Source: Pilasporangium apinafurcum (Eukaryota; Oomycota; Peronosporomycetes; Pythiales; Pythiaceae). Taken from it: a stretch of DNA of 64,000 bases. The stretch covers positions 39,245 to 103,244 of the forward strand of contig BCKE01000075.1 of assembly GCA_001600495.1 (NCBI GenBank), written 5' to 3'. Shown piece by piece: positions 53,939 to 64,000 of this stretch. The stretch's first letter is position 1, and each line of letters begins with the position of its first letter. Below the pieces are notes generated by a model. It searched no databases. It had not been told where the DNA came from and worked only from the letters and a program-made list of their open reading frames with translations. The position numbers were made by a program, and so were the translations under genes.

Positions 53939-56788
53939 CTACTTTTGAAAATTAGAAGATGAGAGTGATGGTAATTGCAAGCTGCAGCGAGGGATGGTCG
54001 ATTTAAAGGAAGAACAAGCGGAACCATGAGGACATGATGCTTGGCGGATGGTAGTGGAGTGAAGAGGCATAGTGGGTGATGGGACCGACGTAGAAGAGAT
54101 GAGGAACTGGTGTTTTGTTGCAACCTGGTGCCACGACGGATTCGATTTCCGTGGTTGTTGCCGCTTCTTCTGAACACTGTGATATCTGAGCGAAGGTGGA
54201 GATGATGACGATGGCAATGATGGAGTAGCTTCAGCCAGTGCATTATTGGTGAATAGCGAATCGATATGACCATTGTTGAGCGCGAGACTGGATGGGGCGA
54301 ATAATTCATCGTTTTCATTCATTCGACTTGATGCTGGTAGTGAGGTCAGGAAGCAGCGAGACTCACTGGTAGTCGTGAAAGAAACGGCATTCTCACCTCC
54401 GTTTATATCGTATGAAGATGGCCGCGGATGCAAGTTTAATAATGATTGCATTTCTTGTTGGATGATGGCCCAGTCATCGACTGTCTCCGGCGATTTCTGC
54501 GGTGAATGATCGAGATACTTCCGTACTTTGACTTGTGCAAGTGAAGGATGACTATGACAAGTTTGGATGGACGGAGAAGCATCAAGAGCAGTCTCTGAGA
54601 CTACCATATATGGTATCGCTTGGTTGATTGGACTCCATAATCCCGCTGGGTTTTGCCCCTGCTGTTCGAATGATTTGATGGCACTATAATTCTGCGCTGC
54701 AATTACATTATGTGATGCTATCACATAGTTGGCATCCAACGTATCATTCGAGCTGAAGATCTCCACTGGTTGAGCTACTTGTGCGGTACTGTGGAGAAGT
54801 TCCTGTTGCTCCATTTCCTGTAGCACTTGATTTGTCACAGTGTGGTTTGGAAACCCTTGAGAACGAGCTGCCCCATGGTGATGAAATCCTTTGCTATCTC
54901 TATGAAGCTTTCCAACCTGCGTACTTTGCAAACTCAAGCTGGTTAAGAGCTCATCTAGTTGATGATCGGAAAAATTAACGAGACGCCATATGTTGGCAGA
55001 TATTCGCACCATATTTTCAAATTGAATCGCCAAGCATGCGAGGCTGTCTCTTGGATCGGTGACAACGACGAAGCGACCATCCATTGATAAATGCTTGACC
55101 TTTAAAAATTGCTTTGATCTGACTTGGAGCCACTCACCAGGTTTTGGCTTCCGCTTCAACGAAAGAATTTCGGATTCTGGTGTCAAGGTTGGCATTGAAT
55201 GTGAACTCGCTCGCAGTTTTGAGGACGGAGATAGTGGTAAAGAAGAATTCCATGGACGAGGATATTGTCTCTCTAATGGCTTTGACTTCCATGGAAGCCG
55301 TGACTTCTCGCCAGACTTAGAGATTTCGGTCGGGTTGGCGCAGGACGCACTCCAATTTCCAGTAACTATGATAGGAGCATATCTACCACCATTCATATCA
55401 CCGGTCTCCGCAATTTTAGCAATTTTAAGCAACGGGAGCAAACTTAAAAGGATTTTGCTTGCGGCTACACCCTTCTTGTTCTTTAATTCGCATACATTGG
55501 CGCTATCGTCCGGAAATGTGGCTGCTTTTGAAAGTAATGTGACAACGAATTGACATCGTTCTACGAATAACCGATCATCGATGCGAGATGACAAATGATA
55601 TTCCTTGTCAACATCAGAGAGCGTTGCAATGCATTCAGGAATGCTTCTCAACATGGAACGTTCAAAATCCATTTCCGAATGTGATTCTTCGTGATGAAGC
55701 TCTTGAAGCACGGATACACTCTCTTCGCATGAATATTGACGGGCTATGCACAGCAATGCCACCATCGCGTAAGGAGGCAATTCCGCGATATCATCGATCT
55801 CACTTGGTTGTAATTCTCTACAATCAACCAAGTGAATCTTCATTGCGTCCATCAACAGCTCCTTGGCAAATTTGAATTCAAGATACGATGCAAGCAGCAT
55901 AATGATCTCAAGTCTTGTTCGTCGTGGTAAGTCCAGGACCTCTTTGATGGGTATTTTCGGCAAATGGCGTGAGTTTGTGGAGAACTTGGATGCGGAAAAG
56001 TGGCAATAAGTATTGTGCACTTTGCGTTCGTCGTTGTGAAATGATATTATTGTTTTCAACCGGAACAAGTCTGTTTGTACTGAATCACGCAACGGTTGAT
56101 GACCAAGGATAGAGAGGAATTTCGAAGCATTCGATGGTTCCTCGTGAGCAACACTTGGCATTTCCCACAATTGTGCAGCAGAAGCAAAGTGATATTTTTT
56201 ATCGGATGCAGCTGGGCATTTGTCCAGCAGCTGCTGGACAAATGAATCGTATTTCTCAATAGCTTCGTCTCGTTCTTTGGTGGTGATGTAATGGCCGTCC
56301 AGGATCCATGCATTTGGTAAGAGCGCGACAGCTTTCATACGGTACTCAAGCGTTGTATTTTCATGCAATAAACTGGGATTTCCAACCAATCGAATCTCGA
56401 GTAATTGTACGTCTCGTAGGAAAACCAAGTCTTCAAAACTCAGTTGATTCTCCCCAAGCCAAAGAAACCCCAGAGCAGGAAAACATGCGAGAGGAGTAAT
56501 GTCACGAAGACAGTTTTTGGTCAGATCAATCCGCCACAATTTACGGAGCGACAAGACTCCTTCAATGTTTTTGATTCGATTATCATCAGCATAAAGTGAC
56601 TGTAGACATTGACAGAGATCGAGATTCTGGATGCATTCTAGACCGGCACTGGATAAATGCAACGCCTGAAGATCTGTTAATGGTGCTTTCGCTCGGCTGC
56701 GAATGAGTGCAGCAGCCGGCACTCTCATTGTACCGCTTCTTACCCATAAGGTAAGTGGAAAGCCTTTGGCTTGCTGTGTTACGGCCAC
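53939..56788 (-). CDS. SDS22-type leucine-rich repeat protein
   Basis: Single exon, 949 residues. The first 180 residues hold about four LRRs of the SDS22/LRRC type (LQALHLSSAGLECIQNL, LQSLYADDNRIKNI, LWRIDLTKNCLRDI, LGFLWLGENQLS) capped by the LRR-Cterm pattern EYRMKAVALLPNAWILDG. The middle (about 280-460) is helical with no known motif. A stretch near 570-620 (KPGEWLQVRSKQF) could be a small beta-barrel. The last 300 residues are Ser/Gln-rich and probably disordered. Similar LRR proteins often act in cilia or centrioles, but nothing here proves it. It starts only 93 bases from the stop of the upstream coiled-coil gene. Confidence 0.75.
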   Translation of the reverse strand: MAVTQQAKGFPLTLWVRSGTMRVPAAALIRSRAKAPLTDLQALHLSSAGLECIQNLDLCQCLQSLYADDNRIKNIEGVLSLRKLWRIDLTKNCLRDITPLACFPALGFLWLGENQLSFEDLVFLRDVQLLEIRLVGNPSLLHENTTLEYRMKAVALLPNAWILDGHYITTKERDEAIEKYDSFVQQLLDKCPAASDKKYHFASAAQLWEMPSVAHEEPSNASKFLSILGHQPLRDSVQTDLFRLKTIISFHNDERKVHNTYCHFSASKFSTNSRHLPKIPIKEVLDLPRRTRLEIIMLLASYLEFKFAKELLMDAMKIHLVDCRELQPSEIDDIAELPPYAMVALLCIARQYSCEESVSVLQELHHEESHSEMDFERSMLRSIPECIATLSDVDKEYHLSSRIDDRLFVERCQFVVTLLSKAATFPDDSANVCELKNKKGVAASKILLSLLPLLKIAKIAETGDMNGGRYAPIIVTGNWSASCANPTEISKSGEKSRLPWKSKPLERQYPRPWNSSLPLSPSSKLRASSHSMPTLTPESEILSLKRKPKPGEWLQVRSKQFLKVKHLSMDGRFVVVTDPRDSLACLAIQFENMVRISANIWRLVNFSDHQLDELLTSLSLQSTQVGKLHRDSKGFHHHGAARSQGFPNHTVTNQVLQEMEQQELLHSTAQVAQPVEIFSSNDTLDANYVIASHNVIAAQNYSAIKSFEQQGQNPAGLWSPINQAIPYMVVSETALDASPSIQTCHSHPSLAQVKVRKYLDHSPQKSPETVDDWAIIQQEMQSLLNLHPRPSSYDINGGENAVSFTTTSESRCFLTSLPASSRMNENDELFAPSSLALNNGHIDSLFTNNALAEATPSLPSSSSPPSLRYHSVQKKRQQPRKSNPSWHQVATKHQFLISSTSVPSPTMPLHSTTIRQASCPHGSACSSFKSTIPRCSLQLPSLSSSNFQK

Positions 56789-56881
56789 GCAATTGGTAGA
56801 AGCACTATGACTCCAAGAATAGCTTCACATTGAAGATAGCCACCGCTCTGATTGTTGTTAATTACAGGGTATATTTATCTA

Positions 56882-58912
56882 TCAACAGGTAAAATTGAAG
56901 GAATCGGATGTCTGTCCTATACTACGTGGCAGGACAGTCGATATAAGACGGTGTGGTTTCCTGATTCCAACATCACTACTCAGTTTGTTCAACAACATAA
57001 TCAGTACAATGGAGTAAGCATTGAAGTCAGCACTATTGCAAGCATACCCTGAAAGCGCTGTTCGCGATCGAAAATCTAGGTTCGCAGTCATGACCCGCTC
57101 CAACTCTGACGTTTGGGTATATGGTTTGACCGATGCCAAATTCTCGACGAGATGGGGTTGAGCGTTTGATGTCCATGTCCCATCAATTTTGTGCTGCTTT
57201 TGTCTGCTCCAGAGGCTGGCACTCCACATTTCGTCAAAGTTTCGTTGGTCTTCTCTAGCAGAAGCTGTCAGTGTGCTAGAGGTTTGTGATTGCAATGATG
57301 GCTGACTTTGGACTCGATGCATTGACGACAAAGTTGTCGTCACTGTCGGCGCGGTCTGTGCCCGTTGTTCTTCCATCCTGAGCGAGGTATGAAGCGTCGT
57401 TAATAGAAATAACCAACACGTTCGAGTTAGGGAATAAAATGAAATCACCTTCTTTTCGCTTCGCGATCGGTTAACTCCAAACATCTCGATTTCCATTTGT
57501 TGCAGCGTTTCTTCATAGCATGATGAAGCAAGTGAACATAACATCCCAAAAAAATGTGGTTAACCTCGGTACGCCGGTCTTACCTGAGCTAATTCGTGCA
57601 TTTTATGCAAATGTGTGTTCTCTTCCCGGAGCTCCTGGATGATTTTATTTGCATGCTCTTTCCAGTCTTGCTCCTCTTTAATGACGTCATTCTTGAGTTT
57701 TTCAATAGTCTGAGCAGCCTGAATGTGCGCTTTCTTCATGGTCGAAACCTCTTGCAGACGGAGCTGGCTTTCCTGTTCCAAAATTTCATTTTCGACTTTC
57801 TACAACAAGAACAACGCAACAATGGAGAGTGATGTCAGTCGACCATTCAAGATGTCATGGAATCTACAACTAATATGTGACGGAAGTAGCCAATAATCAA
57901 CCATTTTTCGATAATGTATGGTCTGTTGGTTGAATCGTTGCATCAAGTTATCCACGCCAATACTTTGTAGTTGCAATTCGTCCTTCAACTTGGCATTAGC
58001 TATTAATGCATTCTGTGGCACGAGAACATTATAGTGAGGGGGGGTTTCGTTAGAAGCGTCAAAAAGTTGTTAGATCTTCGCACCTTGCTTTCTTCCGACA
58101 TCGCATTAAACGCTTTCTTCAGATAGTCGGCATCCAATTCACGAAGTGCTTTCCGAAACGTCTATGTATCAGAGGCAAAGATCAATACCTTCATGCTTCT
58201 GCAACCATATCAGATTCGTTCATGACCCACTTTTTCGAGCGCCATCTTGTGATTGAACATATCCAGTCGCACTTTATGGATCTCTTCAGCATGATCCTTG
58301 TTCTCCTGCTCCAACTGGTGTGCGAGTTTGTCGACACGCTCACGTAGAGCGACATTTTCCCCTTCTATGACATCATAACCTTCGACATGAAGGTTCAACT
58401 GCCGTAGTTTACGATTCAACACCTCGATCTCGTGCTCTCCTTGGAGTTTCTGCGTCATATGCTCGTCCTCCAACATGCGCATCGCGGCCTTGTGCTTATC
58501 GATCTCGCGCTGCAACACCGCCTCCATTGAGTTTATTTGATCCTGCTTGCTTTTATTATCACGTGTCATGCGTTCGATGATCTTGGCTTCTTCGCGCAAT
58601 TGCGCTTCAGCTTCTTCCACGCGCTTTCGCAACTCATCCGTGCAATGCCAATGCAAAACAAGCAAAAGTTAAGGACACAGTACATAGAGCGTTCTACATA
58701 GGCCAACACGTAGCGATTTTATGAAAGCAATGAAAAAAAGATATTCATTGGTGGTGATGAAGGCGTCTTTATCTGCAGACGAAGAAGCCTTTCTACTATT
58801 TCTGAAGAATAAAACAAGTATAAGCGTGAATAGCAGTCAGAGACAGGATCCCTCAAATATATATAATAGCCATATACACATGTAGAGGAAATCCTTACCT
58901 CTTCGGTCCCAT
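56882..58912 (-). CDS. Coiled-coil protein, flagellar/basal-body type (BBOF1- or CFAP157-like)
   Basis: Eight exons on the minus strand, reconstructed: 58912-58899, 58801-58684, 58632-58231, 58161-58084, 58012-57902, 57799-57584, 57510-57449 and 57377-56882; about 498 residues. The middle exons agree in phase and read as one long coiled coil (LRKRVEEAEAQLREEAK, FRKALRELDADYLKKAF, NAMSEESKNALIANAKLKD, KVENEILEQESQLRLQEV). The first two exons and the 51-nt intron between exons 2 and 3 are less certain, as are the last two junctions. The C-terminus is Ser/Thr/Gln-rich. The exon layout and NALIANAKLKDELQL segment resemble basal-body-orientation and cilia-associated coiled-coil proteins; the exact family is not certain. 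Confidence 0.62.
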
Positions 58913-59789
58913 TATGTGCGTCGCTGCTTTTCGGCGATCCTTTCGTGAAGACGAAAAGCAGAGATGGGTTCACTCGTGAGCACTGTGACCCAAAATAAAC
59001 AAGTGACCAAAAATAAAGATAGTATTCTTAACAGGTGTTATTATCAGTTATATATTACACTAACTGATAAGAGATTCAAGAAGTATTGTTGAATTGCTGT
59101 TGATTGTAATGAGCATAGCCTATCCACGTAAAGAAAGTCAAGTGACTGGCAACTGGAGGTTCTCAAGTAAATGAAAAATCTTGTTCACCGAGCATCCAAT
59201 CGAACGTTTAATACAACGTTAATCGATAGTGCCTATACGCTAATGGCGTAAAAATCTCATCAAAATGGTCTATTCAAGCTTGAGTGTATAGGAAGGTTGG
59301 TTTGGATTTGCGCAGTTGGTGCTAACTGGCTGTCTCTTAAAGCGGAGAATGAGCTGTTATGAATCCTAACATTCCCCCCCACCCTCCATCTGTTGTGGTT
59401 CAGCAAAGCCATCTGTTCTCTTTTCTTTCGTGACTGTGAAGTAGAGAAAAGAAAACCAACGGAAAAGAGAGAAATAAAAAAGTGTCTGTTTCACGAAGCC
59501 ATCTGGTTTTCTGCACCACCGCCAGAAGGTGTGCTGTCTCTAACCGCCCTGGCTACCAAAGACATGACTATTTTTTTACTGTAACAGATGACAGTAGGTT
59601 TCCTATACAAAAACAGCAGTTTAGCCAGACGTGGTGGTCGTTCGATTGTATGTGAGGAGTGGATGGATGGTGCATCAGTAGTATCGACCTGGCCGGTCTT
59701 TATTGTCCATTTTCCAGTCTGCTGAGCAATTGGAGGTCACCCTTTACTCAAAAGAAACAGCTTCTTCTTTAGCTATATTTGACGTGAGT
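58913..59789. other. Divergent intergenic region
   Basis: 877 bases between the coiled-coil gene and the mucin gene. The 59393-59584 open frame is short and lacks protein character. A C-rich stretch (CCCCCCC) occurs at about 59373. No other element seen. Confidence 0.45.
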
Positions 59790-61256
59790 ATGCATGCACC
59801 TGTAAAGCTTGCAGTCTTTGTCATGGCCTGCACGGCAGCAACGGCATCGGCTGGATCGTTCTCCTTTTCCAATACCGACCTAGGAGACTACACCAACAGC
59901 GCAGCCGTCCAGTCCAGCGGCGAAACCCCATGCCCATCGGGTGGGGAAACCGATCCTGCCTACACCACTGATTCTGGTGACAACTGGGGTGCCGGTGATT
60001 CCTACACTCAACAGACTACGGATGATGAATATGGCGTCGACGGAAACACTTGGAGCAAAGGTGACGAGTACACGGGAGGAAACAAAGGAGAGAATGCGGA
60101 AACTCCCTGCGAAAACAATGAGAGTGAGGAGAATGTCACGCAACAAGACACGCCAGCACCGACTACTGAAGTGCCAATAACGGAGGCTCCCACTCCTGCT
60201 CCAGCTACGGAAACACCGGCGACGGAAGCTCCAACCCCTGCACCGACAACGGAAGCTCCAACCCCTGCTCCTACGACGGAAGCTCCAACTCCTGCACCTA
60301 CGACGGAATCTCCAGAAACTGAGGCTCCGACGACGACACCAGCGGCTACGACGCCAGCGCCAGAGACTGAAGCCTCTACGCCAGCGCCAACGACATCTGA
60401 CTACGATGATGGGGACGATGAAGAGGAAGAAACACCGGCGCCTACGCCAGCTTCTACAACCTCCACGTCGGACGAAGACGAAGAGGATGACGAGGAAGAA
60501 GACACGCCTTCTCCAACACCGGCGGCTACATCCACGGGTGATTCCAGTGCCAGTAAACCCTCCCCTTGCCCTTCGCTTCCTCAACCAGCGGCGACAACAT
60601 CTATGCCTGCTACAACTGCACCAGCAGCTACGCCCGCTGCTACTTCCCCCTCTACCACTGCTCCAGCTGCGACGACTTCCACGCCAGCAGCTACTCCTGC
60701 TGCTACAACTCCGTCTTCAGATGACGAGGATGACGGTGATGACGAAGAAACAGAGACGCCTGTGACGACGCCAGCAGCTACCACCACTGGCCAGTCCACT
60801 GCAACGAAGCCTTCACCGTGCCCTTCGTTGCCTCAGCCAGCTAGTGGTAGCGGAGCCAAGGCAACTCCCGCTCCAGCAGCTACACCTGCTTCAACCACCG
60901 CCACTGGAGATGATGAAGATGAAGATGACGATGACGATGAAGATGAAGATTCGCCAGCAACTCCTTCTCCCTGCCCATCATTGCCTCAACCAGGTAGCAA
61001 GCCATCACCCTGCCCATCTCTCCCTCAGCCAAAACCGTCACCATGTCCGTCTCTTCCTCAGCCAAAACCGTCACCATGTCCGTCTCTTCCTCAGCCAAAG
61101 CCATCACCATGTCCGTCGCTTCCACAGCCAGTGGATTCTAGCACTGGTAGCAATGCCATTGAACAGAGTGTAGATGCCAACACACAGAGCGCTGCGACGC
61201 ATGTTGTGCCTGTACTGGGGGCTTTGACACTATCTGTGGCGTACTTGCTGTTGTAG
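59790..61256 (+). CDS. Secreted mucin-like, probably GPI-anchored protein with CPSLPQP repeats
   Basis: Single exon; I choose ATG 59790 (488 residues) over 59703 because the next 22 residues are a clean signal peptide (MHAPVKLAVFVMACTAATASAG). A short N-terminal Cys-containing part is followed by a long Pro/Thr/Ala-rich region (PAPTTEAPT units) of the mucin type, expected to be O-glycosylated, interrupted by acidic runs (DDGDDEEEE, DEDEDDDDDEDED). The decapeptide PSPCPSLPQP occurs seven times, four in direct tandem near the C-terminus. The end (SAATHVVPVLGALTLSVAYLLL) has a small-residue site and a hydrophobic tail like a GPI-attachment signal. A cell-surface adhesin or wall-associated protein is likely; function is unknown. 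Confidence 0.82.
   Translation: MHAPVKLAVFVMACTAATASAGSFSFSNTDLGDYTNSAAVQSSGETPCPSGGETDPAYTTDSGDNWGAGDSYTQQTTDDEYGVDGNTWSKGDEYTGGNKGENAETPCENNESEENVTQQDTPAPTTEVPITEAPTPAPATETPATEAPTPAPTTEAPTPAPTTEAPTPAPTTESPETEAPTTTPAATTPAPETEASTPAPTTSDYDDGDDEEEETPAPTPASTTSTSDEDEEDDEEEDTPSPTPAATSTGDSSASKPSPCPSLPQPAATTSMPATTAPAATPAATSPSTTAPAATTSTPAATPAATTPSSDDEDDGDDEETETPVTTPAATTTGQSTATKPSPCPSLPQPASGSGAKATPAPAATPASTTATGDDEDEDDDDDEDEDSPATPSPCPSLPQPGSKPSPCPSLPQPKPSPCPSLPQPKPSPCPSLPQPKPSPCPSLPQPVDSSTGSNAIEQSVDANTQSAATHVVPVLGALTLSVAYLLL
60999..61130 (+). repeat. Four 33-bp tandem coding repeats (KPSPCPSLPQP)
   Basis: Four direct copies of an 11-codon unit; the second and third are identical at the DNA level, showing recent duplication or gene conversion. 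Three further dispersed copies of the decapeptide lie upstream (60556, 60808 and 60964 regions). Confidence 0.9.
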
Positions 61257-61963
61257 ATGGTCGTTGAATGAAGTAATTTGTTGGTGTCTATGTGGTCTCC
61301 TTGTGGATTAAAATAAAGCGTTGCGTTAGTTTGTCATTTGCATTTAGTTGATCAATCATGCATTGAAGAAGAGCTTTATGGATCCCCAGAAGAGAATGAA
61401 ATAGAGACGGTTGGAACACACAAAATGGCTATGAATTTAATTTATTTGATGTTGTTGATGAGATTTAGTTAACTGGACTCTATCATTATCTACCTTCTAT
61501 TCAGTAGATGAGTTCTGAAGTCAAGTGAGCGATAGGAATTGAGGTGAGTGCGGAAGAGGAAGGGATGAATTTTTGTCCATGTAAAAACCTGTCTCATTAT
61601 CTTATCTGAATTGTTTATCACATGGCATACCACTCGCTTTTTCTTTTCCGCTCCTCTACAAGAAAAAAAACACAAGAACTGATCAGCATTCGTGCATACT
61701 GGGCGATTCGATCAAGTAGTCAGCTAACGTAGTCAAATTTGATACCAGCATCTTGGCATTTTTTCAGTCTGCTTTAGGTTGCCCGCATGTTGCATAGTTG
61801 AAGTTGTTAATTTCGGGTAGTCACCTTCCTTCTTAATTTGGGCAGTCGCCGCCATCTCCAGTAATCTCCTCATATCTGATTCAAACCGACTCAGATCTGC
61901 GTATTTATATCGCATGTCTAGAGTGTGTGCCAATTGCACAGATAATCCATCTTTACTTGCAAC
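61257..61963. other. Intergenic region
   Basis: 707 bases with an AATAAA at about 61311 for the mucin gene and the promoter of the ALKBH1-type gene. The minus-strand open frame 61733-62230 overlaps the dioxygenase exon and looks like an antisense shadow. Confidence 0.5.
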
Positions 61964-63046
61964 ATGTCGGCCTACAAGACTAGCGAGAAGCGCTGGAAAC
62001 AGATGACACCAACAGCCATCGCGGATGATTGTCAGCTGATAGACGTCCTTAGACTCACACCCGACCAGCAACAACGCGTACGCGAAGTTGGGCGATGGAA
62101 ATGGCCAATGAATCAGTCTCATGCTACCCACACTACTAGTCAACCCATCCTGGCGTTCGATGGATTTGGCGATCAACATAAAGGGTTCTTCATCATCCCA
62201 AATGCGTTCGACGCCAAGACACAATTGCAAATTGCCAATGCCTGTCTGTATGTGCGTGTGCGTCTATGTGTTTATTCATATATAGTCGTTCATGGCAATT
62301 GATTGACGAGGAGCTACTGAAAATGATGTGATTTATATAGAACCGAGTATGCCGAACCGCCACATGTGACCAACATGCATCTTCAGAACGAACAAGTCAC
62401 CGACATCTGGCACAAGGCGCGGCAATCACATCCGCAGAATCCGTGCAAGTCGCCTCAACTCTCGAAATTGCACTGGGCAGCGTGTGGGTACCACTACGAA
62501 TGGACCTCACGCAAATATTTTAAAGAAAGTTTCTCCCCTATCCCGAGATTGCTCGAGCAGATCGCCGTCCAATGTAGTGAAGCCTGCGGCATGACTATTG
62601 CTGCCGAAGCCGTGATTGTCAATTTTTACAAAAAGAACTCGACCATGGGAGGCCATCAGGACGATGTAGAATATACATACGACCACCCAGTCATCTCGTT
62701 ATCACTGGGGAGCACATCTATCTTTCTAAAAGGTGGATTGACAAAGGACGAACAGCCGCTTGAAGTCATACTCCGTAGTGGTGACCTCGCAGTGCTTGGT
62801 GGGAATTCCAGACTGAGTTACCATGGCGTCGCACGTGTGTTGCCGACGCCATTCCACATAGCCGAGCATGACTGGGAGGAGCTTATTCAGGAAACAACCA
62901 AATCGGCAAGCGGTCGTACCCGTTTGAGTGTGGAAGAGGATTATGAGGCTGTTCGCCAGTACCTCAGCACGCAACGCATCAATATCAATATCCGTCAAGT
63001 GTATCCATTAACAGATAAAGAATCCGCAAAAGAAATTGGATGTTGA
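61964..63046 (+). CDS. ALKBH1: AlkB-family Fe(II)/2-oxoglutarate dioxygenase (ALKBH1 type)
   Basis: Two exons: 61964-62247 and 62341-63046 (intron 93 nt, GT-AG, phase agrees); 329 residues. The catalytic core is complete: VNFYKKNSTMGGHQDD (HxD iron ligands), SLGSTSIFLKGG, GDLAVLGGNSRLSYHGVARV (distal His ligand), and RININIRQV with the two Arg that bind 2-oxoglutarate. The N-terminal part contains the LHWAACGYHYEW segment of the ALKBH1 group. Family members demethylate tRNA or DNA (for example m1A or 6mA) in nucleus, cytoplasm or mitochondria. Substrate is not deducible here. Confidence 0.92.
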
Positions 63047-64000
63047 CGGCTGACTAGAGAGTAACCACTTGCCAATATTATTAGAGATTTTGGCAATGTC
63101 ACAATTCGATTACTTTGAAGTGAAAATTATGCCAAACTTTGCTTCAGCAGTGGTTATGCATTAATTCAACCGCTGCGGAAGAATACATGTAATTCTATGC
63201 AAGGCCATATAGTTCTTGATATATTAGCAAATCTAGGCTTGCTAACGAACGTGCTCGCTGATATAATCCATAGCTATTATGTAATGAGTGTGTTTGGAAG
63301 TCAAGAACCACTTTTAGAATATCGACAATCAAGCATCCCAAATACCGGAAATGGAATATTTGCGGTCGAAGATTTATTACCGCTTGGACTTTACCTAATT
63401 AATACAGTATTACTCATAGTTACCTAATTTTTTCATTATTTTTCTAAGAAATGGGTAAAATTGGGAGGTTAAATCTTGCAATTACAGCAACTAGAAAGTC
63501 ATTTTGCCAAAGTTCCCATCATTTACCAACGTTAGAGAGATGATATACACCCTCTTTACTAACTGACACTAGATACACGTACGAGGAAGCATATGAAGAG
63601 GAAAGAGATTTGATCTTTTGGAGGAAACTTAGGAACTCAATTATCACATTTAAGAAAGCTATGTAGAAAGTAAAAGAATGAGTGACTGATGTTTGAGTGT
63701 CCAATTCAAACAGAATCGTAAGCAATGAACTATCGCACGTAGCAGAAGTTCGCATCCTACACACAATAAGAAACCGTACTTTATCAAACCCGTTCGGGTT
63801 TATCCCGTTTTTAGACCTGCTGGGTATGAGATATAATGGAGATCCATTACATACCAACTGTAGCCATAAACCTCAACGCACGATCGGACGCCAAACTTCA
63901 ACATTCTCCGATTTGCCACGATGACTTTGAAGACGTAGGGCTTCAAATTGGCACACCACGCTCGCGTTCCAGAGTCAAGTGCAACCAGAAGCCTTCAAAT
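63047..64000 (+). other. Gene-poor end with coding-like scraps
   Basis: No intact gene. Two plus-strand stretches look protein-like: 63283-63390 (LLEYRQSSIPNTGNGIFAVED, recalling the start of SET-domain proteins) and 63703-63985 (ELSHVAEVRILHTIRNR, GRQTS, then after a frame change DDFEDVGLQIGTP). A short frame YTYEEAYEEERDLIFW lies near 63575. They could be exons of a gene continuing to the right or a decayed copy; I cannot join them. Confidence 0.3.

Noticed and set aside
59393-59584. Short plus-strand frame as a small gene
   Set aside because: No signal peptide, domain or compositional bias; within a promoter region.
60541-61130. Regular repeats resembling a CRISPR array
   Set aside because: Repeats are in-frame protein units without unique spacers, in a eukaryotic gene.
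61733-62230. Minus-strand 165-codon open frame
   Set aside because: Mostly antisense to exon 1 of the ALKBH1-type gene and without family resemblance.

Overview
This window comes from a compact, gene-dense eukaryotic genome and reads as an oomycete (water mould). The indicators are many short introns (mostly 65-100 nt, some only 42-51 nt), a bZIP factor with cysteine in place of the invariant asparagine (a substitution described from Phytophthora), Myb/SANT and Cys/His-rich small proteins of stramenopile style, flagellar-type coiled-coil proteins expected of a zoospore former, and Inr-like start sites upstream of some genes. I would not name a species. Exon structures below were built by hand from GT-AG sites, reading phase and family resemblance. 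The Mpv17 gene (nine exons) and the two APP1-type genes only become visible after splicing.

Layout: 1-8.7 kb (minus) is one giant NCoR/SMRT-like corepressor that runs off the left edge. 9-17.6 kb (plus) holds a Cys-rich protein, a Myb/SANT protein, a tandem-TBC Rab-GAP and an IQ protein with an orphan dynein-stalk-like domain. 17.9-22.5 kb holds a nucleoside phosphorylase, a RibD-type deaminase, an ELM2-SANT-PHD protein (minus) and the bZIP factor. 22.6-25.5 kb has no intact gene: it contains a decayed membrane-protein relic and a small inverted-repeat element. 25.5-33.7 kb holds ribosomal protein L10, the complex I assembly methyltransferase NDUFAF7, two tandem APP1-type phosphatidate phosphatase paralogues (the upstream one has lost its catalytic aspartates) and an ERGIC/Erv41-type cargo receptor. 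33.8-36.7 kb holds an orphan membrane protein followed directly by a dead Fanzor (eukaryotic TnpB-like) element with terminal inverted repeats.

36.7-49.2 kb holds an LRR protein, an Mpv17-family protein, a secreted FG-GAP protein, a small unknown, ATG10, an LMBR1/LMBD1-type membrane protein, an ARG1-like DnaJ protein and eIF4A. 49.5-59 kb holds an importin-11-like karyopherin, a small basic protein, an LRR protein and a multi-exon flagellar-type coiled-coil protein. 59.7-63 kb holds a secreted, probably GPI-anchored mucin with a CPSLPQP repeat and an ALKBH1-type dioxygenase. The last kilobase has only short coding-like scraps.

Most genes are housekeeping. Two HDAC-corepressor scaffolds (NCoR-like and ELM2-SANT-PHD) lie within 20 kb, and two proteins suggest flagellar function, but there is no operon-like logic. 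The most unusual content is the Fanzor relic and its short deletion derivative 11 kb away, the orphan dynein-stalk domain, the catalytically dead APP1 paralogue beside an intact one, the pseudo-TBC/TBC tandem and the mucin repeat.
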